Of a stretch of DNA of 64,000 nt, positions 1 through 10,600 are shown piece by piece; position 1 is the stretch's first letter; every line of letters begins with the position of its first letter. The DNA is from DATEFF01 sp964586395. Its GTDB lineage: Bacteria; Patescibacteriota; Saccharimonadia; Saccharimonadales; EFPC-124. The notes below the pieces were generated by a model. That model was not told the DNA's origin. It saw only the letters and a program-made list of their open reading frames with translations, and ran no database searches. The stretch is taken from the NCBI GenBank assembly GCA_964586395.1, contig CAZPGP010000003.1:1-64000 (forward strand), written 5' to 3'. Both the position numbers and the translations under genes were made by a program.

Positions 1-261
1 ATGCGCGTGGCGCCGATGTTCAGTTGTTACAATGCCCATTTCCAGAAGAAAAACGGCCTACATATGGTTTTGCCGCACTACGTTGCAGTGCATGAGGGCG
101 GCGATGTTGTGCTGAACGAAAGTGAATATTCCGATTACAAATGGGTCACATTAGAGGAGCTAGATGCCCTTACGCCAAAGGTCGACAACACGATTGACGT
201 CATAAAGAACGCTCTGCGAATACTGCCTTTACTGACGGATGACGATTTCGTAAAAGTTTAA
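1..261 (+). CDS. Nudix hydrolase, C-terminal fragment (5' cut by window edge)
   Basis: The last 86 residues visible look like the C-terminal half of a Nudix fold: a strand around VLPHYVAVHEG followed by the typical SEYSDYKWVTLEELDAL segment, which in Nudix proteins follows the catalytic Nudix box. The box itself (GX5EX7REUXEEXGU) is not in the window, so substrate cannot be guessed. The frame is open to base 1, so the ATG at base 1 may be internal. The stop overlaps the end of the convergent phosphatase gene by four bases. The Nudix assignment rests on pattern only. Confidence 0.7.
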   Translation: MRVAPMFSCYNAHFQKKNGLHMVLPHYVAVHEGGDVVLNESEYSDYKWVTLEELDALTPKVDNTIDVIKNALRILPLLTDDDFVKV

Positions 262-800
262 GAGAGTTGGTAAAAAATCGCGTTCTCGGTCCGCGGTTGA
301 TCGTACATCGACATGGCTGGCTCATTGGCTAGCGCGACTTTGAGCATGCGACCGCAGCCGTTGTGCGCGACGATCAGAATGTTTTGCTCCGGTCGGTCGT
401 GGAGCTCGTTTAGGACGCCTTGAACTCTGGTGAGCAGGTCGCCGATCGGTTCGACGCCGGGTACGTTCTCGGCGTCTTCGTAGTTGCCATTGTGGTGCGG
501 CGCCTGGGAGTAATCCTTGCCCTCAACGTCGCCGAGATTACGTTCGCGTAGGTCATCGATGACGAGAATTTGGTCGGTAGGATAGCCAATCCGTTCGGCA
601 ACGATGCGCGCAGTTTGCAGGGCGCGGCTCATGGGCGAGCTTACTATCAGGTCGAATTTGAAGAAGCGTTTGGCCGTGTCGCCAGCGTATTCCGCTTGGG
701 CGATACCGATGGGGGACAGGGGAGAGTCGTGCGAGCCGGCAATGATGTGATGCTCGTTAGCTTCGCTTTGACCGTGGCGGAGGAGGTATAGATGCTGCAT
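258..800 (-). CDS. Histidine phosphatase family protein (phosphoglycerate mutase-like)
   Basis: A 180-residue cytoplasmic enzyme of the histidine phosphatase (branch 2-type, GpmB/CobC-like) family. The phosphoacceptor RHG triad is at residues 8-10 (LYLLRHGQSEAN), followed by SPLSPIGIAQAEYAG, the substrate-binding SSPMSRALQTA segment, and a second catalytic His near residue 145 in IVAHNGCGR. All catalytic positions are present, so it should be active on a small phosphorylated metabolite, phosphosugar or phosphoprotein. The exact substrate cannot be told from sequence. It is convergent with the nudix gene and divergent from tilS. Length is normal for the family. Confidence 0.85.
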   Translation of the reverse strand: MQHLYLLRHGQSEANEHHIIAGSHDSPLSPIGIAQAEYAGDTAKRFFKFDLIVSSPMSRALQTARIVAERIGYPTDQILVIDDLRERNLGDVEGKDYSQAPHHNGNYEDAENVPGVEPIGDLLTRVQGVLNELHDRPEQNILIVAHNGCGRMLKVALANEPAMSMYDQPRTENAIFYQLS

Positions 801-819
801 AGTACCTCAAGTATATCAC

Positions 820-1767
820 TTGTGTGAAATAGTCTTTTACGGTGTAATAACAGACGTGATCTCTGTTAACTTGAAGCCAGGCGTATATATCGTAGCGGTA
901 TCCGGGGGAGTGGACTCGATGGTTCTGCTAGATTTGGTGCGCCACTTACGCGGTGTAGAGTTGGTGGCGGTGCATGTTGACCATGGGATTCGCGATGATT
1001 CAGCCGAGGATGCCAAGCTGGTGCGTCGAGTTTCAATGTCGCACAATATAAAGTTTGAAATGATTGAACTGGGTTTGGACGGCGAAGCGAGCGAGGAAGA
1101 GGCGCGTCGTGAAAGGTACGCCTTCCTTCGTGCTATGTGCAAAAAATACAACGCTTTGGCGATTTTGACCGCCCATCATCAGGATGACCTTATTGAAACT
1201 GCCATTATTAATATGCTCCGTGGGACGGGTTGGAGAGGGCTGAGTTCGCTGCGTTCGACCGACGAGATTATTCGACCGTTGCTCGGGTTGACCAAGGCTG
1301 AAATTCGGGCATTTGCGGAGGAACGGGACTTGAAGTGGCGACACGACAGCACTAATGACGATATGCGATATCTACGGAATCGCGTCAGGCAGGAACTACT
1401 ACCCAAAGTGTCTAGTGAATTCAAGGACAGATTATATGGATATATTGTGCGACAAAACGAATTGACAGAGCAGATAGATCATGAGGCGGCCACTTGGCTT
1501 ACTGAGAATGATTTGGTAGACTCCCCTGTTCTGTCGCTCCCCCGCTACGAATTCATTATGATGCCACAAAATGTCGCACATGAGCTCCTACAAACAGTTT
1601 TACGACGAAAAGTTGGGAAGTCTATCACGCGCCCTCTAGCGGATCGTGCCTTGCTATTCGTGCATGTCGCAAAACCGCATCGAACCTTCCCGATCGACGC
1701 AAGCTGGCAACTGCGCGCCCTCCCCCGTGAGGTAATTGTCGAGCAGAGGCCGGACATGGTAAGCTAA
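820..1767 (+). CDS. tilS: tRNA(Ile)-lysidine synthase TilS
   Basis: TilS attaches lysine to C34 of the CAU-anticodon tRNA-Ile so that it reads AUA. The PP-loop motif SGGVDS is at residues 28-33, followed by VDHGIRDDSAEDA, the TAHHQDDLIETAIINMLRGTG segment and RPLLGLTK, all TilS hallmarks. At 315 residues it is short; the separate C-terminal tRNA-binding domain of E. coli TilS is largely missing. The start is uncertain: TTG at 820 gives the longest frame, but GTG at 856 is also in frame and would begin close to the PP-loop domain. It lies upstream of ftsH, the same tilS-ftsH neighbourhood seen in many Gram-positive bacteria. Confidence 0.88.
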   Translation: MCEIVFYGVITDVISVNLKPGVYIVAVSGGVDSMVLLDLVRHLRGVELVAVHVDHGIRDDSAEDAKLVRRVSMSHNIKFEMIELGLDGEASEEEARRERYAFLRAMCKKYNALAILTAHHQDDLIETAIINMLRGTGWRGLSSLRSTDEIIRPLLGLTKAEIRAFAEERDLKWRHDSTNDDMRYLRNRVRQELLPKVSSEFKDRLYGYIVRQNELTEQIDHEAATWLTENDLVDSPVLSLPRYEFIMMPQNVAHELLQTVLRRKVGKSITRPLADRALLFVHVAKPHRTFPIDASWQLRALPREVIVEQRPDMVS

Positions 1768-1818
1768 GGTAATGCCGGGGTCCCCTAGGACCAACTATTA
1801 ATTAAAGGACGACGCATT

Positions 1819-3672
1819 TTGAAACCGAAACAACCAAGTAAGTTTATGCGCAACACTGTTTTCTGGGCGATGCTTATCGTACTTGCCCTAGTGTTGTGGG
1901 CGGTCTACACGCCACAGCAAAATTTGAAGGACGTTCCACTGAGCGACGTCATACGCCAGGCTAACAATGGTGAAATTGCCAAGATTGATATCTCTGGTAA
2001 CGAGCTTTTGATTACGCCAATGAGCGAGCAGGACAAGGGTAAACCTTCCCAGCGCGCGTACAAGGAAGATGGGAGCAGCATCTATGATCAAGGTCTGAGC
2101 CACGATACTAAGGCACAGATTGACGTCAAGAAGCCAAGCGATACGGGTGCAACACTCTGGAATCTCGCTAGTATCTTCCTGCCAGTTCTGTTGTTCGGTG
2201 CGTTCTTCCTGTTTATGTTCCGTCAGGCTCAAGGCCAGAACAACCAAGCTCTCGGGTTTGGCAAGTCAAAGGCTCGCCTCTATGGCAACGAAAAAGACAA
2301 AGTCATCTTCAAGGATGTTGCCGGTAACGAAGAAGCCAAAGAAGACCTCGTCGAGGTTGTCGACTTCCTAAAGAACCCTAAGAAGTTCCTTGAAGTTGGC
2401 GCCAAGATTCCTAAGGGTGTCTTGCTAGTTGGCCCTCCAGGTACTGGTAAGACCATGCTAGCTCGCGCCGTTGCGGGTGAAGCTGGCGTTCCGTTCTTCA
2501 GCATCTCTGGTTCTGAATTCGTCGAAATGTTCGTCGGTGTGGGTGCGTCTCGTGTCCGCGACCTCTTTGCCAAGGCAAAGAAGAATGCGCCATGCATTAT
2601 CTTTGTCGACGAGATCGACGCTGTCGGTCGCCGCCGTGGTAGCGGTATGGGTGGTGGTCACGACGAACGTGAGCAGACCCTGAACCAGATTCTGGTTGAG
2701 ATGGACGGATTCGACAGCGGCACAAACGTTATCGTGTTGGCTGCAACCAACCGTGCTGACGTGCTTGACCCTGCGCTTCTGCGCCCGGGCCGCTTTGACC
2801 GCCGCGTGAACATCACTCTGCCAGAGCGCAAAGAGCGCGAAGCAATCCTGAAGGTTCACTTCGCCAAGAAGCCAATCGACCCAAGCGTAAACATTGGCGC
2901 ATTGGCTGCTAAGACCGCTGGTAGCTCAGGCGCTGACCTGGCTAATATCACCAACGAAGCTGCCATTGTTGCTGCCCGCCACAACCGCAAGCACATCACC
3001 AACCGCGATGTAACTGAAGCTTTTGAAAAGGTCGCCATCGGTCCAGAGCGCAAAGCCCGCGTGATGACAGAGCGAGAGAAAGAGCTGACGGCGTACCACG
3101 AAGCTGGTCACGCAATTGTCGGCCACGTCCTGCCACACTCAGACCCAGTTCACAAGGTTACGATTATCCCTCGTGGCGGCACAGGCGGTGTGACTTGGTT
3201 CCTTCCTCCTGAAGATCGTGTGTACACTTCTATCCTGGAATTCAAAGACGTCTTGGCCCGCGCACTCGGTGGCCGCATTGCTGAAAAGGTGAAGTATGGT
3301 TCCGAAAATGTAACCACTGGTGCCGGCAGCGACCTGCGTAAGGCTACCGAGATTGCTCGTGACATGGTTATCGAGCAAGGTATGAGTAAGGGTCTCCGCG
3401 ACCAAGTTTTCCATGAAAACGAAGGCGGCATGATGTTCGACCGTATGGTCCACGACCGTCCTTACTCTGAGGAGACTGCTAAGGTTATCGACGCGGAAGT
3501 TCAGGACTTGATCCGTGAAGCCGCGCACCGCGCCGAACTGGTCATCAAGGCCAACCCAGAGGCTATCGACAAGCTCGCCGAAGCGCTCCTAGAGAAGGAG
3601 ACAATCGAGGGTGATGAGGTTGCCAAGATCCTAGCAGATGCTAAGCTTCCGAAGGAAGTTGTGCTGAAGTAG
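1819..3672 (+). CDS. ftsH: ATP-dependent membrane zinc metalloprotease FtsH
   Basis: FtsH is a hexameric membrane AAA protease for quality control of membrane and short-lived cytosolic proteins. Two TM segments (about residues 12-30 and 114-134) flank a short extracellular domain. Walker A GPPGTGKT is at 205-212, Walker B IIFVDEID follows, then the SRH region with DPALLRPGRFDR, and the zinc site HEAGH at 427-431. Its 617 residues are normal. The start is either TTG at 1819, preceded by AAAGGA, or the in-frame ATG at 1846 just before the first TM. A strong terminator follows the stop. Confidence 0.97.
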   Translation: MKPKQPSKFMRNTVFWAMLIVLALVLWAVYTPQQNLKDVPLSDVIRQANNGEIAKIDISGNELLITPMSEQDKGKPSQRAYKEDGSSIYDQGLSHDTKAQIDVKKPSDTGATLWNLASIFLPVLLFGAFFLFMFRQAQGQNNQALGFGKSKARLYGNEKDKVIFKDVAGNEEAKEDLVEVVDFLKNPKKFLEVGAKIPKGVLLVGPPGTGKTMLARAVAGEAGVPFFSISGSEFVEMFVGVGASRVRDLFAKAKKNAPCIIFVDEIDAVGRRRGSGMGGGHDEREQTLNQILVEMDGFDSGTNVIVLAATNRADVLDPALLRPGRFDRRVNITLPERKEREAILKVHFAKKPIDPSVNIGALAAKTAGSSGADLANITNEAAIVAARHNRKHITNRDVTEAFEKVAIGPERKARVMTEREKELTAYHEAGHAIVGHVLPHSDPVHKVTIIPRGGTGGVTWFLPPEDRVYTSILEFKDVLARALGGRIAEKVKYGSENVTTGAGSDLRKATEIARDMVIEQGMSKGLRDQVFHENEGGMMFDRMVHDRPYSEETAKVIDAEVQDLIREAAHRAELVIKANPEAIDKLAEALLEKETIEGDEVAKILADAKLPKEVVLK

Positions 3673-3693
3673 CACCGAGCTAGATTCTTCACA

Positions 3694-3729
3694 GAAAGCC
3701 GCTTTAAGGTTCGCCCGAAGCGGCTTTTC
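3694..3729 (+). terminator. Rho-independent terminator after ftsH
   Basis: Inverted repeat GAAAGCCGCTT / AAGCGGCTTTTC with a 13-base loop and a short T run. It lies between the ftsH stop and the murJ promoter. Confidence 0.85.
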
Positions 3730-3747
3730 TAATCTGTTGGAACAGAC

Positions 3748-3753
3748 TATAAT
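3748..3753 (+). promoter_or_regulatory. -10 box of murJ, leaderless arrangement
   Basis: A perfect TATAAT ends nine bases before the murJ ATG, and no Shine-Dalgarno sequence lies between. Transcription would start at or next to the ATG. No strong -35 is visible. Confidence 0.6.
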
Positions 3754-3762
3754 GACACCAGC

Positions 3763-5388
3763 ATGGTAAATAAGTTTCTAGAGCGCGCCAATGTGCGTAT
3801 GGGCATCGGGCTGGCAGCAGTCCTACTCGCAAGCTCTACTTTGTTTGCAAACATTTTGGGGCTTTACCGCGAGAAGCTCTTGCTGAGCTACTACTACGAT
3901 ACCTATCCAACGGCGATTGACGCCTACAAGGTTGCGTTCACCATCCCGGACTTCATGTTTTTCATCCTGGTGAGCGGTGCGCTGAGCGTGACATTTATTC
4001 CGGTGTTCAACGAACGGCTGAGCAAGGGGAACAAGAAGTCGGCATGGGAGCTCAGCTCGAGCTTGATCAACTTGATGGCGATAGCAACCATCGTCGCGAG
4101 TGGTTTGATCATTGTCTTTGCCGAACCGCTTGTGAAGTATGTTGTGGCGCCAGGTCTGGACGAGAGCACCAGTAACCTGGCCGTATCGATGATGCGCGTG
4201 ATTGCCGTGAACCCGTTCCTGTTCTCGATCAGTAGCGTGCTGGCGAGTATGCAGCAGGCCGTGGGCCGGTTCTTCTTCTTCGCGTTGGCGCCGTCGATGT
4301 ACAGCGTGGGTATCATTATCGGTATCTTGTTCCTGACGAATGGCGTGACGATCGGCGAGTGGCGCGTATTTGAGGGCGGCATAATGGGTGTTGCCGTCGG
4401 CGTTGTGCTCGGTTCGATCTTCCAGCTGCTGGTCAGTAGTATCGGTATGCACGGCATGAACTTTGTGTACCAGTTCAAGATTTATTGGAAGAACCACGGC
4501 TTGAAGCAGGTGTTGAAGTTGCTGCCTGCTCGTTCATTCGACCAAGGCATCGACTATTTCAACAACCTCGTCGAGATTAACCTGGCGTCGCGGCTGCGCG
4601 AAGGTACGATTACTGCCTACCAGGTCGCGCAGACGTTGCACATGGTGCCGGTGACGCTGATTGGCGTGGCAATTTCGACGGCTGCGTTCCCAACGATGAC
4701 GGAGCGTTTGGCGCACGGACAGACGGCTCAGTTTAAGAAAGAGCTGCAGTCGGTTTTGCGTGTCATTATCTGGCTGGCGTTGCCAGCCGCTGTTATCGCG
4801 TTTTTGGGTCGTGGTTATATCGTGAGCTTTGTGAAAGTTGGTGGTGACGCAACGATTGCTGACATCCTTGGCCTGCTTTCTATCGCTATCCTCTTCCGCT
4901 CGATCTACCACATTGCGTCGCGCAGTTTCTACGCGCAGCAAGACACGCGAACGCCGCTGTATATTTCTATTGCGGCCATCGCGCTGAACATTGGTTTGGC
5001 GGTTTGGTTTGTGATGGGACTGAACGTCGGCGTACTTGGTTTGGCGGCGGCACAGTCGATTGTGGCGTTCGTTGAGGTCTGCATCTTGTTCTCGATAATG
5101 TCACGCAGGATGAGAGGCCTCTTTGATGTTGACTTTGTTAATGGTATATTACGTATGATATCTGCAACAGGTCTGATGTTCGTAATAACCTATGTGACGG
5201 TAAAGACGTTCGACCTGAGCGCTACAGATACGCGCTTCTTTGCGCTGATTCCTAAGTTTGCAATTATCGTTGTGGTAGGCCTAGGCACCTACCTTATCAT
5301 CAGCCGCATCTTCCGCCTGGAAGAGGCTAACCCTGTGATCAATAAGATCAACAAGCTTTTGTTCCGCCAGACAAAGCCGATGCAATAA
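3763..5388 (+). CDS. murJ: Lipid II flippase MurJ (MviN family)
   Basis: A 541-residue polytopic membrane protein of the MOP superfamily that flips lipid II across the cytoplasmic membrane during peptidoglycan synthesis. Family features are the N-terminal LLASSTLFANILGLYREKLL helix, VSGALSVTFIPVFNE, the repeated hydrophobic segments (about 13-14 helices) and the R-rich loop before QVAQTLHMVPVTLIGVAIST. Length is normal for MurJ. It starts at ATG 3763, nine bases after a TATAAT box without a ribosome binding site. It is followed after seven bases by lepA, so the two may be co-transcribed. Confidence 0.9.
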   Translation: MVNKFLERANVRMGIGLAAVLLASSTLFANILGLYREKLLLSYYYDTYPTAIDAYKVAFTIPDFMFFILVSGALSVTFIPVFNERLSKGNKKSAWELSSSLINLMAIATIVASGLIIVFAEPLVKYVVAPGLDESTSNLAVSMMRVIAVNPFLFSISSVLASMQQAVGRFFFFALAPSMYSVGIIIGILFLTNGVTIGEWRVFEGGIMGVAVGVVLGSIFQLLVSSIGMHGMNFVYQFKIYWKNHGLKQVLKLLPARSFDQGIDYFNNLVEINLASRLREGTITAYQVAQTLHMVPVTLIGVAISTAAFPTMTERLAHGQTAQFKKELQSVLRVIIWLALPAAVIAFLGRGYIVSFVKVGGDATIADILGLLSIAILFRSIYHIASRSFYAQQDTRTPLYISIAAIALNIGLAVWFVMGLNVGVLGLAAAQSIVAFVEVCILFSIMSRRMRGLFDVDFVNGILRMISATGLMFVITYVTVKTFDLSATDTRFFALIPKFAIIVVVGLGTYLIISRIFRLEEANPVINKINKLLFRQTKPMQ

Positions 5389-5395
5389 ACTATTT

Positions 5396-7177
5396 ATGAC
5401 TCCACAAGACCACATCCGAAATTTCTGTATCATTGCTCATATTGACCACGGTAAGAGTACTCTTGCTGATCGTCTTTTGGAATTGACCGGTACGGTTGAT
5501 AAGCGAGACATGAAGGCGCAGCTGCTGGACAGTATGGACCTGGAGCGCGAAAAGGGAATTACTATCAAGTTGCAGCCGGTTCGCATGAGCTATCAGGGCC
5601 ACCAGCTGAACCTCATCGACACGCCTGGTCACGTCGACTTTAGCTACGAAGTTTCGCGTAGCCTTGCTGCCTGTGAAGGCGCGCTGTTGGTTGTGGACGC
5701 CAGCCAAGGAATTCAGGCGCAGACATTGGCAAACGTCTACCTCGCACTTGCCGCCGACCTGACGATCATTCCTGTATTGAACAAGATCGACCTGCCCGCC
5801 GCTGATGTTGAGCGGGTAAGTGAAGAAGTCATTAACCTGCTGGGCTGCAAGCAGGAAGATATCCTGATGGTGAGCGCCAAGACCGGCATCGGGGTCGAAA
5901 CGGTCCTAGACGCCGTCGTCGAACGTGTGCCTGCACCAAAAGGTCAGGTAGACAAGCCAACTCGCGCGCTTATCTTTGACTCTATGTATGACGATTATCG
6001 CGGTGTGATCCTGTACGTTCGCGTGACGGATGGCGAGATCAAGAAAGCTGCCGACATCCGTATGATGGCAGCTGCGAGCGATGGCCTGGCTCTGGAAACC
6101 GGGACGCTCACGCCTAAGTCTGTTCCGTCGGCGAGCCTCAAGACGGGTGAGATTGGCTATATTGTGACTAACCTGAAGTCAGTCTCCGAAGCACGCGTTG
6201 GTGACACGGTGACGCTCGCAAAAGACCCGGCAACACAGGCGCTCGAAGGCTACCTAGAAGTGAAGCCATTCGTGTACGCCGGCGTTTTCCCCAGTTCTGC
6301 GGATGATTACGCTACGCTGAAAGATGCGCTAGAGAAGTTGCAGCTCAATGATGCCGCCCTGCAGTTTGTGCCAGAGAATTCGCAGGTTTTGGGTTACGGG
6401 TTCCGTATTGGATTCCTAGGCTTGCTGCACATGGAGATCGTGAAGGAACGCCTGGAGAGGTCGCACAATCTAGATCTCATTATGACCAATCCAAGCACCG
6501 ACTATGAAGTTATTTTGCTGAATGGCCAGGAAGAAACTATCCGCGCTGCCGCTGAACTCCCCGACCCTGCCAACATTCGAGCTATTCGCGAGCCGTGGAT
6601 CTCGGGTGAGATCGTCGTGCCGCAGCAATACATCGGCGGCGTTCTGACGCTGATTGCCAGTAACCGTGGTGTGCACAAAAACATTAGCTACCTGGACAGC
6701 AAACTCGCCGTCATCACATTCGAAGCACCGCTGGCCAACATGTTGACTGATTTTTACGACCAGTTGAAGAGTACGACCAGTGGCTATGGCTCGTTCAATT
6801 ACGAACTCGACAACTACCGCGAGGAAGACTTAGTCCGTATCGACATCTTGGTCGCCGGCGAGCGAATGGATTCGCTCAGCATTATGGCGCACCGTAGCGA
6901 ATCGATGAGCCTTGGCCGTGAATTCACCGCTAAGCTGAAGGAAGTTATCCCGCGCCAGCTGTTTGAGGTCCGATTGCAGGCCGCAATCAATGGTCGCATC
7001 ATTGCCAGTGAAAGCGTGAAGGCGATGGGCAAGAACGTAACCGGCCATTTGTACGGTGGTGACGTCTCGCGCAAGAAGAAACTTTGGGCCAAACAAAAGG
7101 AAGGCAAGAAGCGCCTGAAGAAGTTTGGTAAGGTTGAGATTCCGAACGAAGCCTTTATGGCGCTGCTGAAAAAGTAG
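5396..7177 (+). CDS. lepA: Elongation factor 4 (LepA) GTPase
   Basis: LepA/EF4 is a ribosome-associated GTPase that aids translation under stress. G1 is HIDHGKST near residue 20, G3 is DTPGHVD, and G4 is NKID, then the domain-II barrel, the EF-G III/V-like domains (FRIGFLGLLHMEIVKERLE) and the LepA-specific C-terminal domain (AKQKEGKKRLKKFGKVEIP). The 593 residues match the family. It sits seven bases after murJ without a clear terminator and is followed 12 bases later by a small membrane-anchored protein. Confidence 0.97.
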   Translation: MTPQDHIRNFCIIAHIDHGKSTLADRLLELTGTVDKRDMKAQLLDSMDLEREKGITIKLQPVRMSYQGHQLNLIDTPGHVDFSYEVSRSLAACEGALLVVDASQGIQAQTLANVYLALAADLTIIPVLNKIDLPAADVERVSEEVINLLGCKQEDILMVSAKTGIGVETVLDAVVERVPAPKGQVDKPTRALIFDSMYDDYRGVILYVRVTDGEIKKAADIRMMAAASDGLALETGTLTPKSVPSASLKTGEIGYIVTNLKSVSEARVGDTVTLAKDPATQALEGYLEVKPFVYAGVFPSSADDYATLKDALEKLQLNDAALQFVPENSQVLGYGFRIGFLGLLHMEIVKERLERSHNLDLIMTNPSTDYEVILLNGQEETIRAAAELPDPANIRAIREPWISGEIVVPQQYIGGVLTLIASNRGVHKNISYLDSKLAVITFEAPLANMLTDFYDQLKSTTSGYGSFNYELDNYREEDLVRIDILVAGERMDSLSIMAHRSESMSLGREFTAKLKEVIPRQLFEVRLQAAINGRIIASESVKAMGKNVTGHLYGGDVSRKKKLWAKQKEGKKRLKKFGKVEIPNEAFMALLKK

Positions 7178-7189
7178 TACCATAAGGTT

Positions 7190-7675
7190 ATGGACAAACC
7201 GGAAAAGCATCGTAAATCTTGGCTCAAGTACGTCGTAATACTGGTAGCCGCACTTATTATTATCGGGGTTGTGTGGGTTATATTTGCCGGTCGTGCAAAG
7301 AGCGAAGTGCCTGCCGAAGTTATATCAGCAAAAGCCACAACAAGCTTCCCACTCTATTATCCGCAACCACTCCCGGATGGGTTCTCTTCGACCAGCAATT
7401 CGCTCAACGTGACCGATGGCGCGCTGATGTTCAACGTGAAGGATCGCAAAGGTAATGCAGTTGTCGTCACCCAGCAACCGCGACCTCAGTTAACCGAAGA
7501 AGTCACAAAGACAAAGCAGTTTTCCACCCCGATCGGCAACGCGTTTCTGGCTCAGTTAAACGGCCGAACGGTCGGATTTATCTATACCGAAAAGACGCTT
7601 ATTATCGTGAGTTCAACCAATGAGGTTAACGACGATGATCTGGTGAAGCTTCTGTCGAGCCTCCAGAAGATCTAG
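7190..7675 (+). CDS. Small membrane-anchored protein of unknown function
   Basis: A 161-residue protein with a short basic cytoplasmic N-terminus (residues 1-12), one TM helix (about 13-34) and an exported domain of about 120 residues rich in beta strands, starting around FPLYYPQPLPDGF. No catalytic motif or cysteine is visible. Proteins of this plan are common in Saccharibacteria, but I recognise no named domain. It starts 12 bases after the lepA stop and is probably translated from the same transcript. It is convergent with the giant surface protein, with only four bases between stops. Confidence 0.7.
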   Translation: MDKPEKHRKSWLKYVVILVAALIIIGVVWVIFAGRAKSEVPAEVISAKATTSFPLYYPQPLPDGFSSTSNSLNVTDGALMFNVKDRKGNAVVVTQQPRPQLTEEVTKTKQFSTPIGNAFLAQLNGRTVGFIYTEKTLIIVSSTNEVNDDDLVKLLSSLQKI

Positions 7676-7679
7676 ATTT

Positions 7680-10600
7680 CTACCACCACTCGAGCGTACT
7701 TCCGGCCTTAACCGTAATGCTCTGACCTGATGTCTCGGAGGCGAAGCGCATCTGAATCGTGCCATTCGCGCTCGGCGTTGCAATGCCGTCGATCATAGCC
7801 ATGTTGCCTGTGGTGTATGTTGAGTTGCTGCTACACGCGCCTGCGTCGCTGGTGTTGAATGTTTGGTCGTAGTCGGTCGCGGCGATACCTGCACCGCCAG
7901 CGATGTATGAGTGGGAGGTAATAGCGAGCAGCGAGGTCGCAGGTACGATTGCGGTCCATTCCGAGCCGTTCGTGGTGGCGCTAGCGGAGTAGGCAATTTG
8001 TGCGTGCCAGCGGTAGGTGTTGCCAGAGGTGACGCTGAAGCTTAAGCCGGTGATGTCGGTGTTGGTGCACGTACCGGCAATGCTAGTCACATCGGCTGCA
8101 AGGACGATCTTGTGGCGGGCGAGACAGTCGGTCCAGCTACCGTTTTCGTAGCAGCGGAAGGTGTTGGTGCTGGAGTTGTAGTACATTGCGCCAGCGACGC
8201 CGGTTGGGTCGCCAGAGTTTGTCTTGTTGCCGAGAACGAGTATGGAGCCAGTAGTGTCGCCAGCTGTTGGGCCAACGTATACACGTGAGTTGGTTGTATC
8301 GACGCTCAATTGGTTAGTGCCAGAAGTGTTCTGGACCTGGAAGGCTGATGTGCTGCTCGCGCCTGGCTTGATAGTGGTCGTGCCCCCTACCGTCAGCGTG
8401 TCGCCGACGGTGATGCCGCGTGCGAATATAGCAGTGTCTTGGACTTGGAGTGTGCCCACGATGGTTGTGTTGCCTGCGGTCAACGCGCCGCCAGTTCCAC
8501 CCTCGGAGAGGTTCTCGCCACTGAAGTTCACGAGGTCAAGGTTGCCGCCAACCTTTACGCGAGATGTGCTGGCGTAGTAAACAGTGTTGCGAACTGTGCC
8601 ACCACCGTCAGTCGCCGAGCTACCACCTAGGATGTAGAAGTAGCCATTAGCCGTTGCGCCTGCAGCTTCACCCATCGGCGCTTGTGGGAAGGCTGTAAGA
8701 CTGACCGCTGTTCCGACGCTGCCATCGGCGTTCAACGGGAAGGCTGTGACGCGACTTCCGGCGTCACCACCAACGATATACAGGTAGCCGTTGGCCACAA
8801 AGTTCTGCCAGTTTTCGTCACCACCGCCAGGTACCACGCCCGTCTGGTTGGTCCAGCTGCTCATGGTACCGTCGTTGTTTATCTTTGCGCGACGAACGTA
8901 GTCCGTACCGGATGTGCCGTCGAAGCCGCCCACAACGTAGGCATAGCCGTTTGCAGTTACGGTGCCGTTAATGCCGGCCAGACCAGTACTGAACGAGGTT
9001 GTGGCCGTCCAGGTGGTTCCCAGTGTACCGTCGGCGTTGATCTTGTTGTAGTAGACCGAACCTTGGGCAGAGATGGCGCTGTTGTAACCACCCATGACGT
9101 ACATGTAGCCATTGTAGGCGATAGAGCCGTGGGCGAATCGAGCAGAGCTACCACTCGAAAGCGCTGTGGTTGTGTTCCAAGTGCCAAGCGTACCGTCATT
9201 GTTGATTTTGGCGTAGTACGAAGTTGCAACGGTGGTGTTGCTGTTGTCGCGACCACCGATCACGTAGATGTATCCGTTGGCGACAACTGGCTGGAACTGG
9301 CGGAGCGCGTTCGGCAGTGAGGTGGTGCTAGCCCATGTCCCAACAGTCCCGTCGGCGTTCAGCTTGGCGTATTGAGTTGTGGCGATGGTCGTGCCGGTGC
9401 CATCAACACCACCAATGTGGTAGATGTAGCCGTTGGCCGTAACGGCGCCACCTCGGACGCGGTTAGTATTGGCGCCGACCGACATAGCCGTTGTGGTTGT
9501 CCAGGTGGTTAACGTGTTGCTGTTGTTGCCCAGGAGTGAGATGTGGCTGTTGGTCGAATCGACGTTCACGAGGGCGTTTCCGGCAGCGTTCTGAACCTGG
9601 AATGCGGTACTGCTGTCGGTGAGGACTTTATTGGTGATGACGCCACCAGCGATGCTGTTGATGTTGCCGTTGCCGCTGGTGATCAGGTTGATGTAGCCGC
9701 CCGAGCCGGTGGTGATGTTGACGGCCGTTGAGTTGGTGCCGCCTTGGATGGTTGTGGTTGATGTGCTGCCGTTTGAGCCGAGTGTAACGGTTTGAGCGGT
9801 GCTTGAACCGGCGTCACCAATGTGGATTGTGCGAGCGATGTTGCTGCCTGCGCCAATGTTGATGGTTGTGCTGTTTTGGTTGCCTAGGCTGACGGTACCT
9901 GCGCCGGCTGTCTGTAGGCTGAGCGTACTCGTGCCTGCTGCTTGGATCGACAAGTTGCCGCTGCTGGTTGACCATGTTGAGGCGCCACCTGCCGTTACGG
10001 TGATGGANNNNNNNNNNNNNNNNNNNNNNNNNNNNNNNNNNNNNNNNNNNNNNNNNNNNNNNNNNNNNNNNNNNNNNNNNNNNNNNNNNNNNNNNNNNNN
10101 NNNNNNNGATCCACTCTTGGCAGTACAGCCAACGGAGCCTGTCGAATCACAAACGATCGTGCCGTTGATACGGTAGTTGGTAGTGGTGTTGACGTCGCCG
10201 CCAACGTCCAGCGTGTAGCTTGGCGAGCCGTTTAGGACACCTAGGCGGCCGTCGCTGGCGCTGAATGATTTGAACGTAGCGACGTTAAGGGCGCTACCGC
10301 TGGTCGTTTGTACGGCAAGCGTGTCGCTAGATGATTTGAACAGGCCGACGCTGTTGCTGCCGTCCCACGACAAGCCCATGATGCTTCCCTCGTTCGGGCT
10401 GAGAACGGCGAGTGTCGGCTGGTGCGCGCCTGATCGTGCGTCCAGGAGTGTCATTGCCCTGGTGCTGGCTAGTGCGGTCGATGGAAGGCCGAGGGCGATG
10501 ATCTGGCCGAACGCTGCAGGATTGTAGTTGGCGATGTTGATGCGGGTGTTGATAGACGCACCAAGTGGCGTTGTATAGGTGTCTGATTGGTTGTCGTCGC